Shown here in pieces: positions 45,199-57,039 of a DNA stretch of 64,000 bases (its first letter is position 1; each line of letters opens with the position of its first letter). The DNA comes from Coccinella septempunctata (Eukaryota; Arthropoda; Insecta; Coleoptera; Coccinellidae). The stretch spans positions 38,776,270 through 38,840,269 of the forward strand of contig NC_058189.1 of assembly GCF_907165205.1 (NCBI RefSeq), written 5' to 3'. Below the pieces are notes generated by a model. That model ran no database searches. It had not been told where the DNA came from and was given only the letters and a program-made list of their open reading frames with translations. The position numbers were made by a program, and so were the translations under genes.

Positions 45199-45565
45199 TT
45201 AATTCCCCAAAACCTCACTAAAAATGACGGACTAATTTCGTTCGCTAATCAAAATTATCGAGGGAAACGTAAGCGAGATATGCTCACCTCATTTTCATGA
45301 ACCGACTCATCAAGTGTTGTGAAATTCGTAATATGGATCTAGTTAATTGTCAATTTCGAGGTACATTAAGCCGCCGCCAACCGCGATACAGCATGAATAT
45401 AAATCCGACAGAATTGTAGGGTTGAAATCGATCAAGGTGTGTCTGCTCTAATGTTGGTTTTCAAGGGTGTACCCTTGAACTCACATAAACAGTTCTACTA
45501 ACAATAATGAGTTCTACATATATTAACCTAGCACATAGGTATATGTCGATATTTTTTCATATATA

Positions 45566-46079
45566 CAGTCCCTGGCCAGTTTATTAGACGCACTGAGATT
45601 TTTTTTTATATTTACTGGTATTGCCCGAGGAAAAAGCAGAATATTTGAATTTCATTTCCACAGAATGTCAGTTTCATCTACGACTCTCTTAAAATTGTTC
45701 TATTTGACATTTATTTTTGATGTTGTAGTATTAATACTTAAGTATGAATCAGTACTATGTCTTCCAGTGGACGTCTTGCATTCTGCAGGTTCGGACGTTA
45801 TTTCGATAATCCACATATGAAATCATTATCTTTGAATGCAGCAAACCGAACAATTCTGCTTTGATAGTATGAAGCTCTCATATCTACACAGGGTGGCTCA
45901 GCAAAATATTAGAATTTCATGTTTAATCATCAATAAATCAATATTTTTTATCAAATATGATATATTATATGTGAAAACCATTTACAGATGAAGTATATGT
46001 AACATATACATTCAATTTAATAATTCAATATTGAGATTTTGCATCGAATCAATGCGTCTAATAATATGGCCAGGGACTG
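45566..46079. mobile_element. Tc1-type non-autonomous element
   Basis: The inverted ends CAGTCCCTGGCCAGTTTATT and, from the right, CAGTCCCTGGCCATATTATT both continue into AGACGCA. TA flanks each side (45564-45565 and 46080-46081). CAGT at the tip and TA duplications are typical of Tc1-like transposons. The 514-bp body has no recognisable transposase. Confidence 0.85.
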
Positions 46080-46574
46080 TATATGTACCTACTCCATTCA
46101 AGAATTATTGATTCCGGTTGGTGATTCCTCATAAAGTGAGATTTAGGAATTCAGCTTGGTATTCGGAATTATCTAATCCATAGACCAATCAAATATAAGT
46201 GTACGCACTAACAGAAGATATTTTGAATTTTGTATATATTCTTGGACCCTTCGAACAAATTAAAAGAGTACCTAATTGTATCAATTTTGAATGATGATTC
46301 ATTTGATTTGAACTTCCGAAGCCTAATGGGATGTCAATAATTCTTGAATGGACTATAGTTACAAAAGATCTCCAATGATTTCTGTAGTTTCAATCACCGA
46401 ACTGGAATACATAAATATGACCTTGTAAAGTATGTATTTGAAAAGAAGAAGTATTCAAATTCATAGCAAATTACCTAATCAACATTTAAAATTGAAACAA
46501 ATCCCAGTTTGTTCGATTTAATTAAAAACATGAACAGCGGTACAGAATTCAAATTATTTCGGTCAGTGCATATA

Positions 46575-49268
46575 TTGATATACAATGTGGCCCAAAGAAA
46601 ACTTAACTCCTCGATTTTTCTGCTTTAAAATGAAAATGTGGAAAATTTCTCGGACACGTCAATTTCTGATTCGAGGGGGAACAACTTTCCGCTCTTTGCA
46701 TCCCAATAAACGCAAACCTCCTAACGGGGGTGAGCTCGTCCCCTTGATTTTGAATAGGGATGAATAATGTTGCGATACCTCATGTTGAAGATGTTATCGA
46801 GTACTATCTGATCCTGAAATTTCGCTTCAAAATTTTCATCGATAACGAAATGACATGTAAAATTGTGGAAGAGCTCTTACTTTTGTGATTAGTTTATTGA
46901 ATTCTGGAAATGGGTACATTACTCAAGATTTCTGGTCTAATTTGACGGTATTCATTAATGATCCGAGTCCGCAAAATATCCAGTGACTCAGGCTGGATAG
47001 CGTTAATCTAAATAAATGTAGCCAGTGAGATTATCGGGTATAAAAACATTTAATTTTTGGGGAAGCTGAGTACGAAACTGACGACAAAATTTTGTATTTT
47101 CATCTGACCAATACCGACAGTTACGCCGGTTTACAATGCCATTAAGGTAAAATGAACACTCGTCCGAAAACCAGATATCGAACATGTATACTCCATTCAC
47201 TTTTATTTTAGCACTCGGTTGGCCATGGAAATTTGACACATTTCACTCTGTATAGTACGAAAATGTGGGGTTATGACGCTTGTCAAAACATTTTTGGTTT
47301 TTAAATCAACGCTATGTTGCCCGTTCTACGTAAAAGTTTCTGTTATTACGTATTTTATCACAATGTCAAATCTCTTTGGAAAATATATGACGAGCATAAT
47401 TGAAGTTTATACAAACTGATTGAATTCATACCAAATCTAGTTATTGGCATGGAAAATACAAGAGATCAGTATAATATCATAATATGCACTAGCTTGAGGA
47501 GAGGTAATGTTCGTTATCTTCTTTGGCTAATTTTTGAATAAGTTACATCAGTTGTAGATTTCAAAAGTATTCACCCGAAGATGAAATTCATATTATGCAG
47601 TGGTTGGGAATGGGTATCTCTCGAAGGAATTAACAGATAATTACAAGAATTTTGAATTCTTCAACAAAAAATCATTTTGCATCAATGGAAGTCAAAATAA
47701 TTAAAGGAAGTTTCAAGTCAAGCTGAACTTCAACTTCGAACAAAAATTTCACATAAATGAACAATTAACCGGACAACTGGCTCGTATTTGTTTCTGTTCA
47801 TCTTAATTCATTGATATAATGATAATAATTAGGTATTTATTGGTACCTTGAGGTATTTACAATGTATAGGACAAGTCAAATGAAAAATAGAAAAATCAAT
47901 TTTCGGGAACTTATTCTACGATGACATTCATCGAAAATCCTGTAGTAACGTTTCGCATCAATTCAACCAAACATAAAATTCTCAAATGACACCACTTTTT
48001 TGGTCTGCCAATAGAAGGAAATAATTTGTCATCCTTTTTATTCACAAACTTTCTGATTGTGGAAATATTCAGCTGAAATAAAAGTCGTTTAGATTCAGAT
48101 GAAACATTATATAAATTCACTTACAGTGAATATGCTCGATACCGTCTGACGTATTGTGGATTTCAGAATATCAGGGTAACTACATATATGAATGAGCACT
48201 TCCCGAAACCCTGTCTTCTCCCTTTTTCAATCACTTTCGGCATTTTCGTAATGGAAATTGATATTTGTTGTGGCAACGGCGTTATGACATTGACGATATT
48301 TCATGAGTGCCAACCTTACTCCGTTCTAGTTACAAAAACTTGAGAAAATTATTTCATGGCCAACCGACTGCTAAAATAAATTTGAATGGAGTATAGTATT
48401 GATTATCGTTAATTATTTCACAGACTACGTCACAGAATTGAAGTCAGCGATCGGGATCATCTTCATTCAGTTCCTGCAATCGTATCTTGTCAGGGTGGAA
48501 TTTATTTTATTTAAGGATTCGAATGATTGTTGTGCGCGAAACGCCAAATACATTAGACAATTTCGTAGTACTACAGGTCGGATTCATTGCTACATGACCT
48601 GAGACAGCCATGTCCCTCGCTTCGTCTCTTTTATGCACCCTCTTTTTGTTTCTGTCAGAACCAGTAGCGTCTGTGGTAACCAGTTGCACAACGTAAGCAG
48701 CGGATACATTTTTTCCAGGATATCGCTCTTTGCTGCTGTTGTTCGCGCTGACTCGTTATTTCTAAAAAATAATTTTATCATTTCCATCCTTTTTCTTACG
48801 GAATACACCATTTCAATTCTACTACAAATTTACAATCGCTTTGATACATTTGTAACGTTCAAAAATTCACGGTAGACTAAGGCAAATCAAAAAAATGGTC
48901 CTTCTATTTTTTTGGACGAAAAATTAACAACATAACTACTAAATACCTTCAGATACGAATAATAATATTCTCAAGATGAATTCCACATTGCTTCTTTCAC
49001 TATTTTCGCTGTTTTTTCATTATCGATGGATATTTTGAAGCGAAATTTCAGGGTCAGATAGTACTCGATGCGGTCTTCAAAATTAGTTATCGCAACACCC
49101 CTTATCCCTATTCAAAATCAAGGTGTTGTACTGACGACCGTTAGGTCGTTGAAGGATGAAAAAAGCGGAAAAGTTGTTCCCCCTCGAATCAGAAATTGAT
49201 GGTTCCACATTTTCATTTTGAAGTCCGAAAATCGAGGTGCTAAGTTTTCGTTGGACCACCCCGTATGT
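46575..49268 (-). mobile_element. Long-TIR mariner-like element with broken transposase
   Basis: The left arm (46575-46870) has AAAACTTA, CCTCGATTTT, CAATTTCTGATTCGAGGGGG, AACAACTTTCCGC and TACTATCTGA, then TGAAATTTCGCTTCAAAAT. The right arm (49268-49020) is its inverse with an ACGGGGTGGTCCAACG tip. Minus-strand remnants are in the correct order. At 48811-48507 is the DNA-binding part (MVYSVRKRMEMIKLFFRNNE, HVAMNPTCSTTKLSNVFGVS). At 47239-47003 is the first catalytic motif, DIWFSDECSFYLNGIVNRRN, and at about 46990-46880 a degraded C-terminus. Stops, frameshifts and a foreign-looking middle make it dead. A third copy of the right arm lies at 56665-56880. Confidence 0.8.
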
Positions 49269-49571
49269 ATCGATACCCCGTTTCTCTTATCGAGAAAATT
49301 GAATTCCCAACATAACAAATATTCAGGATATTTAACGGAAAGTCCTTTTCAAAAGGATGAACTCGAAACAGATTATATGATTTTCACAATTTTTCACCCA
49401 TCTGAAGATGCTTTTGAGCTGTTGTGATAGCGACACACGTGTCGTGTCATTTTTGTGAGAATCATATAATCTGATTTATTAGTCCGAGAGCTGTCGACGA
49501 AAATCCCCAAGACTTTTGTAATGGCTTAATGGCTCATATTCAAATATTAGTTGGTTTTGGTGGTGTACATG

Positions 49572-49991
49572 AGTCAGCACTCACTCTCAAGGTCAGTGAA
49601 ACAACTGGCGGCGACGCTCTTTGATTTATGTTAAATTACAATATCCGTACTTTGGGTGACTGCTGACTGCCTCTGTTCTATTGATATGTGGTCTGACTAT
49701 TTTTTTTCTCAAATAATATATGATTTTTGAGCAATAAATGTATTTTCAGTCATTACAAATCTTTTGAAACGACATGGTTAAGGCAGCAACTTCTATGGGG
49801 TACTGAGCCCCCGCGTTTCACTAAAATATGGTCTGACCACTTTCTCAAGTTTTCTGTTCTATGAACTAACTGAGTGACTATTTTCAATCATTACAAAATA
49901 CTTGCAGAGAATGTTGTAATTTTATATACCTACATCAAAGGGCGTCGCCGATAGTTGTTCCACTACCTGACCTTGAGAGTGGGTGCTGACT
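49572..49991. mobile_element. 420-bp MITE
   Basis: The inverted ends, about 55 bp, start AGTCAGCAC and share CACTCTCAAGGTCAG, GAACAACT and CGGCGACGC. Sub-terminal ATGTGGTCTGA-like words are direct repeats in the interior. It ends seven bases before the next element begins. Confidence 0.75.
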
Positions 49992-49997
49992 AATGTA

Positions 49998-51361
49998 CAG
50001 GATGGGCAAAACTCGTTGTCTACTGGAGGGATGACACATTCTCGAGCTCTTTTTTCCTGACTATTCAAAATCTGAAAACAGATCAAGCCTAACGTTCATA
50101 GATTTTGAGTTATGAACGAAAATTGAGAAATTGTCATTTTCAATGAAGCTGAATAACTCGCTTATTTGAACTCGTATTCGAAATCTGTTTTTTCATTCTA
50201 CAGGGACTTTTTTATGAGGAATTTGAATATGATATTATTGAATTTTTCGATCCAGTCATTTTCGAGATACGACAAGAACTTCTGATTTTTCAAATCTAAA
50301 CTATAATTGAAAGTTCTTTCGTTTTGCTGCAATTTTTTTGTGATTTCAAAAATGTATCATATGTCGCTATTCACATTAATTAAACTGAAGGAAAAAATAT
50401 TAATACTTTTTCCTGTTTTTTTATTCTTTGTTGAATTATCAGTAGGCTGGTTTACCATAGCAACCATTGAATATGCTTTATCTTTTGTGAACCTGAGCCT
50501 CTATGATTGGTATCACGGATTGCTGAATGAATATTTAGATGATTGTCAGCGTTCGCAATGTTCGGCATGCTTATCTTACGATGGTTTACAATTCAAACAT
50601 TACCGTTGACAGAAGTACCTATTTTTCATCATCTTACTTTTGCAAAGATTATAATTATAGGTAGCTATCGTATTTTATTTATATTACTGACTCTTCAAGA
50701 TTCTCTCATAAATAGAAAAACGATAATTGAATGAATTTTCTCCTTTAATAATCAGACGAAAGTCTTTTACTTTCTTTGAAAGGATATCGATCTCGATATC
50801 GATATATAAAAGAAATAATTATTCGACTGTCGGTGATTCCTATCACAGAAGGTTGAGTTTACATAGACTTATGTGGAGTTCACGAACCATAATGCATTTT
50901 GAACGGTCGCTATGGTTACGCCAGTCTACTGAAAATTCAACAGCGAATCGAAAGGCAGGAAAAAGTATTGAATTTTTTTTCTTATGTTATATTCATGTAA
51001 ATCGCGACATGTGATACATTTTTGAAATCAGCAAAAAAATTGCAGCAAGATGAAAGAACTTTCAACTATTGTTGATATTTGAAAAATCAGAAATCCCTGT
51101 CGTATCTCGAAAATGACTGGATCAAAAAAATATAACAACGGATTTCGAATACGAGTTCAAATAAGCGAGTTATTCAGCTTCATTAAAAATGACAGTTTCT
51201 CAATTTTCGTTCATAACTCAAAATCTATGAACGTTAGGCAGGATCTGTTTTCACTTTTGGATTAGTCAAGAAAAAAGAGCTTGAGAATGTGTCGTCCGTT
51301 TTCTTCTAGCTGCTATAGTTCTCGAGATTCCTTCAGTAGACAACGAATTTTGCCCACCCTG
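49998..51361. mobile_element. 1.36-kb element with about 360-bp inverted ends and TA duplication
   Basis: The tips CAGGATGGGCAAAACTCGTT and, from the right, CAGGGTGGGCAAAATTCGTT are flanked by TA (49996-49997 and 51362-51363). Each arm extends for about 360 bp through AAAATCTGAAAACAGATC, ACGTTCATAGATTTTGAGTT, CGCTTATTTGAACTCGTATT, CATTTTCGAGATACGACA and GAAAGTTCTTTC. The 650-bp centre (50370-51000) has small open frames with no family match. A Tc1/mariner origin is inferred from the TA target. Confidence 0.82.
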
Positions 51362-51363
51362 TA

Positions 51364-52291
51364 CACCCTCAATACTAAATCATATCTAATTATGAGTCAT
51401 TACAAAACTCTTGTCGATTTCCGTTGCCAGCTATAGGTTCAGTCATGGATTCTCAACAAGTATCGGCCACATCAATCCAATATCAATAAGGATAGTTGCA
51501 CACTCATTCACATCGAAATTCGAACTTCCCTTCCCAGAAATCACCATTTCCGCACAATTTCATCCTGAAGTAGAAAATACTTGGGGTGTAAGTTTCGTTG
51601 ACCTGCCTGTAAGATGAACTAATAAGGATGGCAACATAAATACGAAAAAAAAGACATCTACATAAAATATTATTCATTATTCAACACTCTTACTCATATT
51701 ATTACTACGCTTCGTAAGCACGGCGAATAACTATTATCATCTGTTGAGAGTGAGCGAAAGTCTGAGCGTTTCCCATAGTCCGCCGACTTTCCGCAATAAA
51801 AAGATCTTCGACACCAGAGAAATTATTTCCATACTCATTATTATCCCATTCCGCACTTCTCGCGACATCGCTTTATGGTTTCTCTATGGATTCGAGTGCC
51901 ATCGATGTTCGGAAACATCTCCGTCATTTTAATCCATTAAAACCGATGCAAACTTTCTCATCGTTGAGCTTTTGGGACGGCACTTCATCTGGAAAATGGA
52001 AAATACCTAGGGGAGTTCAGAAAGGCTTGAGTTGGATAATGTGTAGCAAGTCATTTGATAGCGGGCTTTTATCCGTGTTTTCGTATTCTCGTTTCTTCGG
52101 ATGTTACGGTATATGAACGGAAACTTTTTAGACGATTGCACGAAGAGAATTGACAGATATTTCATTTCACGCATTCTGACGTAGAAGTCGGGACTCGGCC
52201 AGCAAAGATGAAAATCTCACTTGTGTCAAATTACCAACATAGATCGTTTGAAATTCCCAATACCCTTATTTGTGAAAGTATAATAGCTAGT
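51364..52291. other. Unassigned sequence
   Basis: Several overlapping short open frames (51411-51617, 51744-51932, 51886-52116) show no family resemblance and no splice architecture that I can support. No repeat structure was recognised. Confidence 0.35.
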
Positions 52292-53071
52292 TGTTCATGC
52301 TCTTTCGAACTTTATTTTTTTGATAAATTTTGAAAAGAAAATCAATTATATGCAGGGTGGTGGCAAAAAGTTATGTTTTGTTAAATGGAACACCCTATAC
52401 ATATGTTATTAAATATTTGAATAGAGCTCGAAAAGACATTTTGCCATTTTTTTGCCAACATTTGAAAATTGTAGTTTTTACTCAATTTTTTCAAATGGAA
52501 CACCCAATATATTAATACATTTTCAAATAGAGAATTTCAAGAGCTATTTGATAATGTATATTAATACATACATAGGTCATACATAGGTCTCCTAGTCTTA
52601 ATTTAAGATATACTAATCAATTTATGTTGGAAAAAATGTAATTTGATTCTTATTAGTGGATTTTTATATAGAAAGCGTTATTATAGCAACAACAAAAAAT
52701 TATCTGTACAATCTAGAGCTGACATTTCTAGCTTTGACACATATTTTTTTTATGTTGCTTTAGATACGATTTAACTCATTCATTACTCAATTATACCAAT
52801 ATTCTAGATTTACCAAAGTAAATTACTTGTAACTCTTAAGCTATGACCAGGAGAAACCCGTGATATGCTATATCATCAAATAGCTCTTGGAACGCTTTAC
52901 GCGAAAATGTATATAGGGTGTGTCATTTAACAAAATTGAAAAAAACTATAATTTTCAAATTACACTGATTACTTGTTTGTAAACTTCGAAGTTTAAAAGT
53001 ATTAATAAGAAGAAGACTGAATTACAATTTTTTTGACACCATGCAGGACTTTCTAGATTCCATAGAATATA

Positions 53072-54369
53072 AAGGATGGCCCATTTAAAAATTGGAATTT
53101 AATTTTGCTATAAAAAAAAAACTGCTCAATATTTTTCAATGGTTGAACATTTATTTAAAAGGTTGGTTCATGACATTTATTTATGAAAAATAATTTCGGC
53201 CAAATGACCACCACGGCTGACTTGGCAGTAGCCTATTCGTTCCACCCAATTTTTTAATACATTTTCGATTGTTTGGGGCTCTATTTCACCAATAGCAGCT
53301 TGAATTTCGGTCTTGAGGTCTTGAATTGTTTCTGGATTGTTGGCGTAACACTTATCTTTCACCGCTCCCCAAAGATAATAATCCAATGGCGTCAGATCGC
53401 AGCTTCTTGGTGGCCAATTCACATCAGCATTTCTGCCGATTATTCGATTTCCGAAAATGCGGCGTAAAACATCGATTGTGGCGTGTGCTGTATGGCTCGT
53501 TGCACCGTCCTGTTGAAACCAAACATCGTCCAAGTCGTCAGCTTCAATTTCTTGAAAGAACCAATCGTTCAACATTGCGCGGTAGCGCTCGGCATTAACG
53601 GTTACGGCGATTTCTGCTTCATTTTCAAAGAAAAATGGACTGATGATGCCGCCAGACCAAAGTCCGCACCAAACAGTCACTCGTTGTGGGTGCATTGGCT
53701 TCTCTATGACGACGTGCGGGTTTTCTGTGCCCCAGATGCGACAATTTTGCTTATTAACATAACCACCGAGGTGGAAATGAGCTTCGTCCGAAAAGATGAT
53801 TTTTCGATAAAATTCGTTATCCTCCGCCAAACAATTTTCCGCCCAATTTGCGAATCGTAGACGACTCGGATGGTCAATTGGCTTTAGCTGTTGCACCAAT
53901 TGAACTTTGTACGGCTTCATGGCAAGATCTTTACGCAAAATTCGCATCAAAGAAGTGCGTGAAATGTCCAATTGTTGAGAACGATGGCGAACTGATGTTG
54001 ATGGTTGTTCACGCACACTTTCAGCCACAGCAGCAATATTTTCGGTTGAACGGACCGGACGTGTACGTACACGTGTTGGTTTATCCACCAACATTCCGGT
54101 TTCACGAACACGCTTCACAAATTGATCCACAAATTGGGTTTTTGGAACATTTTTTTTGTCGAATTTTTTTCTTAAATTTCTCACAGTTTGAGTAGAAGAC
54201 TCACCACTTTGGAAATAAGTTTTTAATATTTCCCGAATAGCCGAATAGCGTCCCATTTCGTAAACTTCAAACTTTCAACTAAATATTAGTCACGTCAAAA
54301 AGAATAGTTGACGTTTATAAAGTCAAATAATCGGTAGTTCAAATTCCAAACACTAGATGGACCACCCTT
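53072..54369 (-). mobile_element. Complete Tc1/mariner element, DD41D (rosa/Visitor-like)
   Basis: The 1298-bp element has inverted tips (AAGGATGGCCCAT on the left, AAGGGTGGTCCAT from the right) continuing to TTGGAATTT. TA is present on both sides (53070-53071 and 54370-54371). It contains one uninterrupted transposase gene with 110-bp ends, the compact layout of an autonomous element. It is inserted in an older long-TIR element. The tips differ at two of 13 positions, so it is not brand new. Confidence 0.88.
53177..54256 (-). CDS. Full-length mariner-superfamily transposase, DD41D
   Basis: The 359-residue frame is intact from ATG to stop. Residues about 1-115 are the paired helix-turn-helix DNA-binding region (REILKTYFQSGESSTQTVRN, TSVRHRSQQLDISRTSLMRI). 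The catalytic acidic residues are D157 in IIFSDEAHFHLGGYVNKQNC, D250 in VWFQQDGATSHTA, and D292 in SCDLTPLDYYLWG. Between the second and third there are 41 residues, the DD41D spacing described for rosa/Visitor elements; classical mariners have DD34D and Tc1 DD34E. The enzyme would cut and paste the element by binding its terminal repeats in the nucleus. In the third motif the usual SPDL is SCDL, a change beside the active site that could matter. The plus-strand open frames over this region are its shadows. It may be the only potentially active transposase in the window. Confidence 0.93.
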   Translation of the reverse strand: MGRYSAIREILKTYFQSGESSTQTVRNLRKKFDKKNVPKTQFVDQFVKRVRETGMLVDKPTRVRTRPVRSTENIAAVAESVREQPSTSVRHRSQQLDISRTSLMRILRKDLAMKPYKVQLVQQLKPIDHPSRLRFANWAENCLAEDNEFYRKIIFSDEAHFHLGGYVNKQNCRIWGTENPHVVIEKPMHPQRVTVWCGLWSGGIISPFFFENEAEIAVTVNAERYRAMLNDWFFQEIEADDLDDVWFQQDGATSHTAHATIDVLRRIFGNRIIGRNADVNWPPRSCDLTPLDYYLWGAVKDKCYANNPETIQDLKTEIQAAIGEIEPQTIENVLKNWVERIGYCQVSRGGHLAEIIFHK

Positions 54370-54777
54370 TATTTTACAGGCCTTTGAAGTTGGACATTTT
54401 TCGAAGGATAAATGCATATGAGTCAAAACCAAAAAATCGAGGACCCTCTTCGACCTATGTTTTTGAAAATGTCTTTTCAAGTACTATTAAAATATCTTAT
54501 CATATACAGGGTGTTTCATTCAACAAAAGGTATTTTTTTGTTAACACCCTGTCTGTAATTGATTTTCTAAATTTTTTTTATCAAAAAAGTAAAGTTCGAA
54601 AGAGCATGAACAACTTTTATGTGAAACTATTTTTTGTAGCTTTTACAATTTCTCAGATAAGGGGATCGGGAATTTTAAACGGGCCAGCCTGTGCATAATG
54701 TATAGAAATTTTAAACATTACATAGCAATGAAGAAATTTTATAAAAATCTAAAATATCAGGTATATGGTGATATCAT

Positions 54778-55697
54778 ACAGGGTGTATGATATGTCATGT
54801 GCGGTTGGCCATTAGATTCGGGGATACAGGGTGATTTATGGATTGTGGCTTAAATTTTCGATATACAGAACTTGAGAACGAGTAGTCTACCTCAAGTCTA
54901 CCTAGAGCTACCTACCGAGATTTCGAATAATAAAAGCCTCCTTTTCAATTATTTATCATTCCGAATCATCAACACACAGCAAGCGTATGCTGCCTAAAAA
55001 TTATATTTGAAAAATATATTATTCAACTATGAATTCGATTAAAGTTATCAAATCTTAAGCAGAATGACGAGTGATATCTTCGAAATCAATTCACATAATG
55101 AATATTCAATGTACAAAAAATCCATACTTTCTGAGAAATACGAACTTCTTCATATTGCAGAGCAAGCACAATCACAATCTTATATTCTATAGTTTCGAAA
55201 GAATTCATAGTTCAATAATAAATATTTCAAAAATATTTTTGAACAACTTGCTTGAACATTTGGTGTGTTGATGTCCCAGAATGAAAGAAAAATAATTAAA
55301 TGTAGGGCTTTTGCTATCCAAAATATGTGAAGGTGGCAATGGAAGTTATAACTGAATAGAATCGTATTCTCAAAAATGAACATATAATATGATTTCGTTC
55401 GATCGTTTCTCTTTTGCAAAAAATGTGCCGTGAAGTGGACATTGAATTAATAAAAGATATAGATTTTGATATTTGAAAGATAAATATCAATAATCTCAGG
55501 GCTGTCCTGTCAACGAGACAACAAAATTTTATTAAAATAAGACCACCCTTTGAACACAAAATATATAATATATATAATGTATCTCCGAAACTAATATCCT
55601 AAAGTACAAGAGAAGCAACCTCGGAAACAACTTTCCTGAAAGGCTCTGCATTCTCCATAAGTCTATGACCGACCACTCGTGAAACACCCTGTATACC
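54778..55697. mobile_element. Internally deleted long-TIR element, relative of 41755-44046
   Basis: The left end (ACAGGGTGTATGATATGTCA, GTTGGCCATTAG, GGGATACAGGGTGATTTATG) and the right end (complement: ACAGGGTGTTTCACGAGTGG, GGTCATAGACTTATGGAGAA, AGTTTCGGAGATACA) have the same layout as the element at 41755-44046. Words of its inner arm (AATGTGCCGTGAAGTGGACA, ATATAGATTTTG) are also shared. The interior has no recognisable transposase. Confidence 0.6.
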
Positions 55698-56382
55698 TGA
55701 TTTGTATGGAATATAGAACTTCTTTCAAAAATCCTCCTAGCGAACGCTCGTTCAGGTACCACCTGCCAACCTTAGCCGGCCTGGCCCCATTAACATATCG
55801 ATGGAGCTTTACCTACTTAATTATCAATGGGACTTGACTAATTTCTGTTGTGATTTTATTCAGATTACTATGAAAATTAGATTCGCCTGTTATATTTAAT
55901 ATCATCCGATATTTTTAGTTTTACATAACAAATTTGAAGAGATCATTGTTATTTAAAACGATTGTTTTGTTGCTTTTCTTAGATATTTTTTATAAATATG
56001 AAAGTGCGTGCTGAATAGGTACATAATACAAAATTTAAGACTGTCTCTCGAAAACTTTTCAAAGAAAATAAAATGCCGAGCTATCAAAACTGAAATCATA
56101 TTGTTGTTATATAGCGATATGCCTAGTGCCCGTGCACCTACTTTTTCTAAAATGATGTTAGCTCTTTTTGCAATCGTTTGTAACTATTTGTTACAACAAA
56201 ATTCTCGTTTCTATTTCGATAAAAATGAAAGAAAATTACAGTATTACGCTGGGTGCTAACTTAACGGGCACCCGAATATAAAATTCGGTTGGGCAGCTTA
56301 GCGTTAGTAACTATTACTGTTACTAGTTACTATTACTATTATTGTTACAAATAAATAACATACAAATACATACATTACATAT

Positions 56383-56537
56383 AATGGGATAATGACCCCA
56401 AAAATGCACCCTCATTTTTGAATTTTTGACCGATAAATAGTTACTAACGAAGTACTGTTGTAAGCAAAACATAAATAGAGAATTTTTGAAACTGAGGATG
56501 TTATCTTCGGATTTTGGGGGTGCCATTATCCCATTAA
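56383..56537. mobile_element. 155-bp MITE
   Basis: The ends ATGGGATAATGACCCCAAAA and, from the right, ATGGGATAATGGCACCCCCA are inverted copies. Inner CATTTTTGAA and TTTTTGAAACTGAG words partly pair. Confidence 0.65.
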
Positions 56538-56664
56538 AGTTTAGGGTACAAACAAAATATTTGGCTTAGAAATAGTTAGGTACTATCGATGAATTTTCAA
56601 AGTGTACTTTATTTTTCGAGAAAAATCACAAAAGTAAGTACTTTTCCATTATTTTACCTGTCAT

Positions 56665-56880
56665 TTCGTTATCGATGGAAATTTTGAAGCGAAATTTCAG
56701 GGTCAGATAGTACTCGATAAGATCTTCAACACACCTCATCCCTAATCAAAATCAAGGGGTAGAGCTCACCTTCGTTAGGGGGTTGCAGTTATAGGGATGA
56801 AAAGGGCAGAAAAGTTGTTCCCCCTCGAATCAGACATTGACGGGTCCGAGGTGCTGAGTTTTCGTTTGACCACACTCTTT
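56665..56880. mobile_element. Solitary arm of the 46575-49268 family
   Basis: It matches the right arm at 49020-49268 in the same orientation: GCGAAATTTCAGGGTCAGAT, AGTACTCGAT, AAAATCAAGG, AAAAGTTGTTCCCCCTCGAA and TTTTCGTTTGACCA. No opposite arm was found nearby. Confidence 0.75.
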
Positions 56881-57039
56881 TTTCGAATTAATTTATTTTC
56901 TGAAGTAAATTCACGATGTGAGAAATAGGTAATTACTGAGAATCTTACCTAGAACGGACAGCATAGATTTAAAACCAAAAAATTTTCGTACTATAGTGTG
57001 GAATGTGTCAAATTTCCATGGCCAACTGAGTGCTGCCAT

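Larger units (their letters stand above)
52292..54640. mobile_element. Long-TIR element hosting the intact mariner copy
   Basis: The left arm (from 52292: GTTCATGCTCTTTCGAACTT, then AAAATCAATTA, GCAGGGTG, AACACCCTATACAT, and AGCTCGAAAAGACATTTT) is mirrored by the right arm ending near 54610 (AAGTTCGAAAGAGCATGAAC, with ACAGGGTGT words inside). The arms are about 190 bp. Between 52460 and 52980 there is another inverted pair around CAAATAGCTCTT (52524-52560 and 52869-52965), so more than one insertion is layered here. No host element transposase is recognisable outside 53072-54369. Confidence 0.6.

Noticed and set aside
53273..54195. Four plus-strand open frames of 64-125 codons
   Set aside because: They are antisense shadows of the intact transposase on the minus strand.
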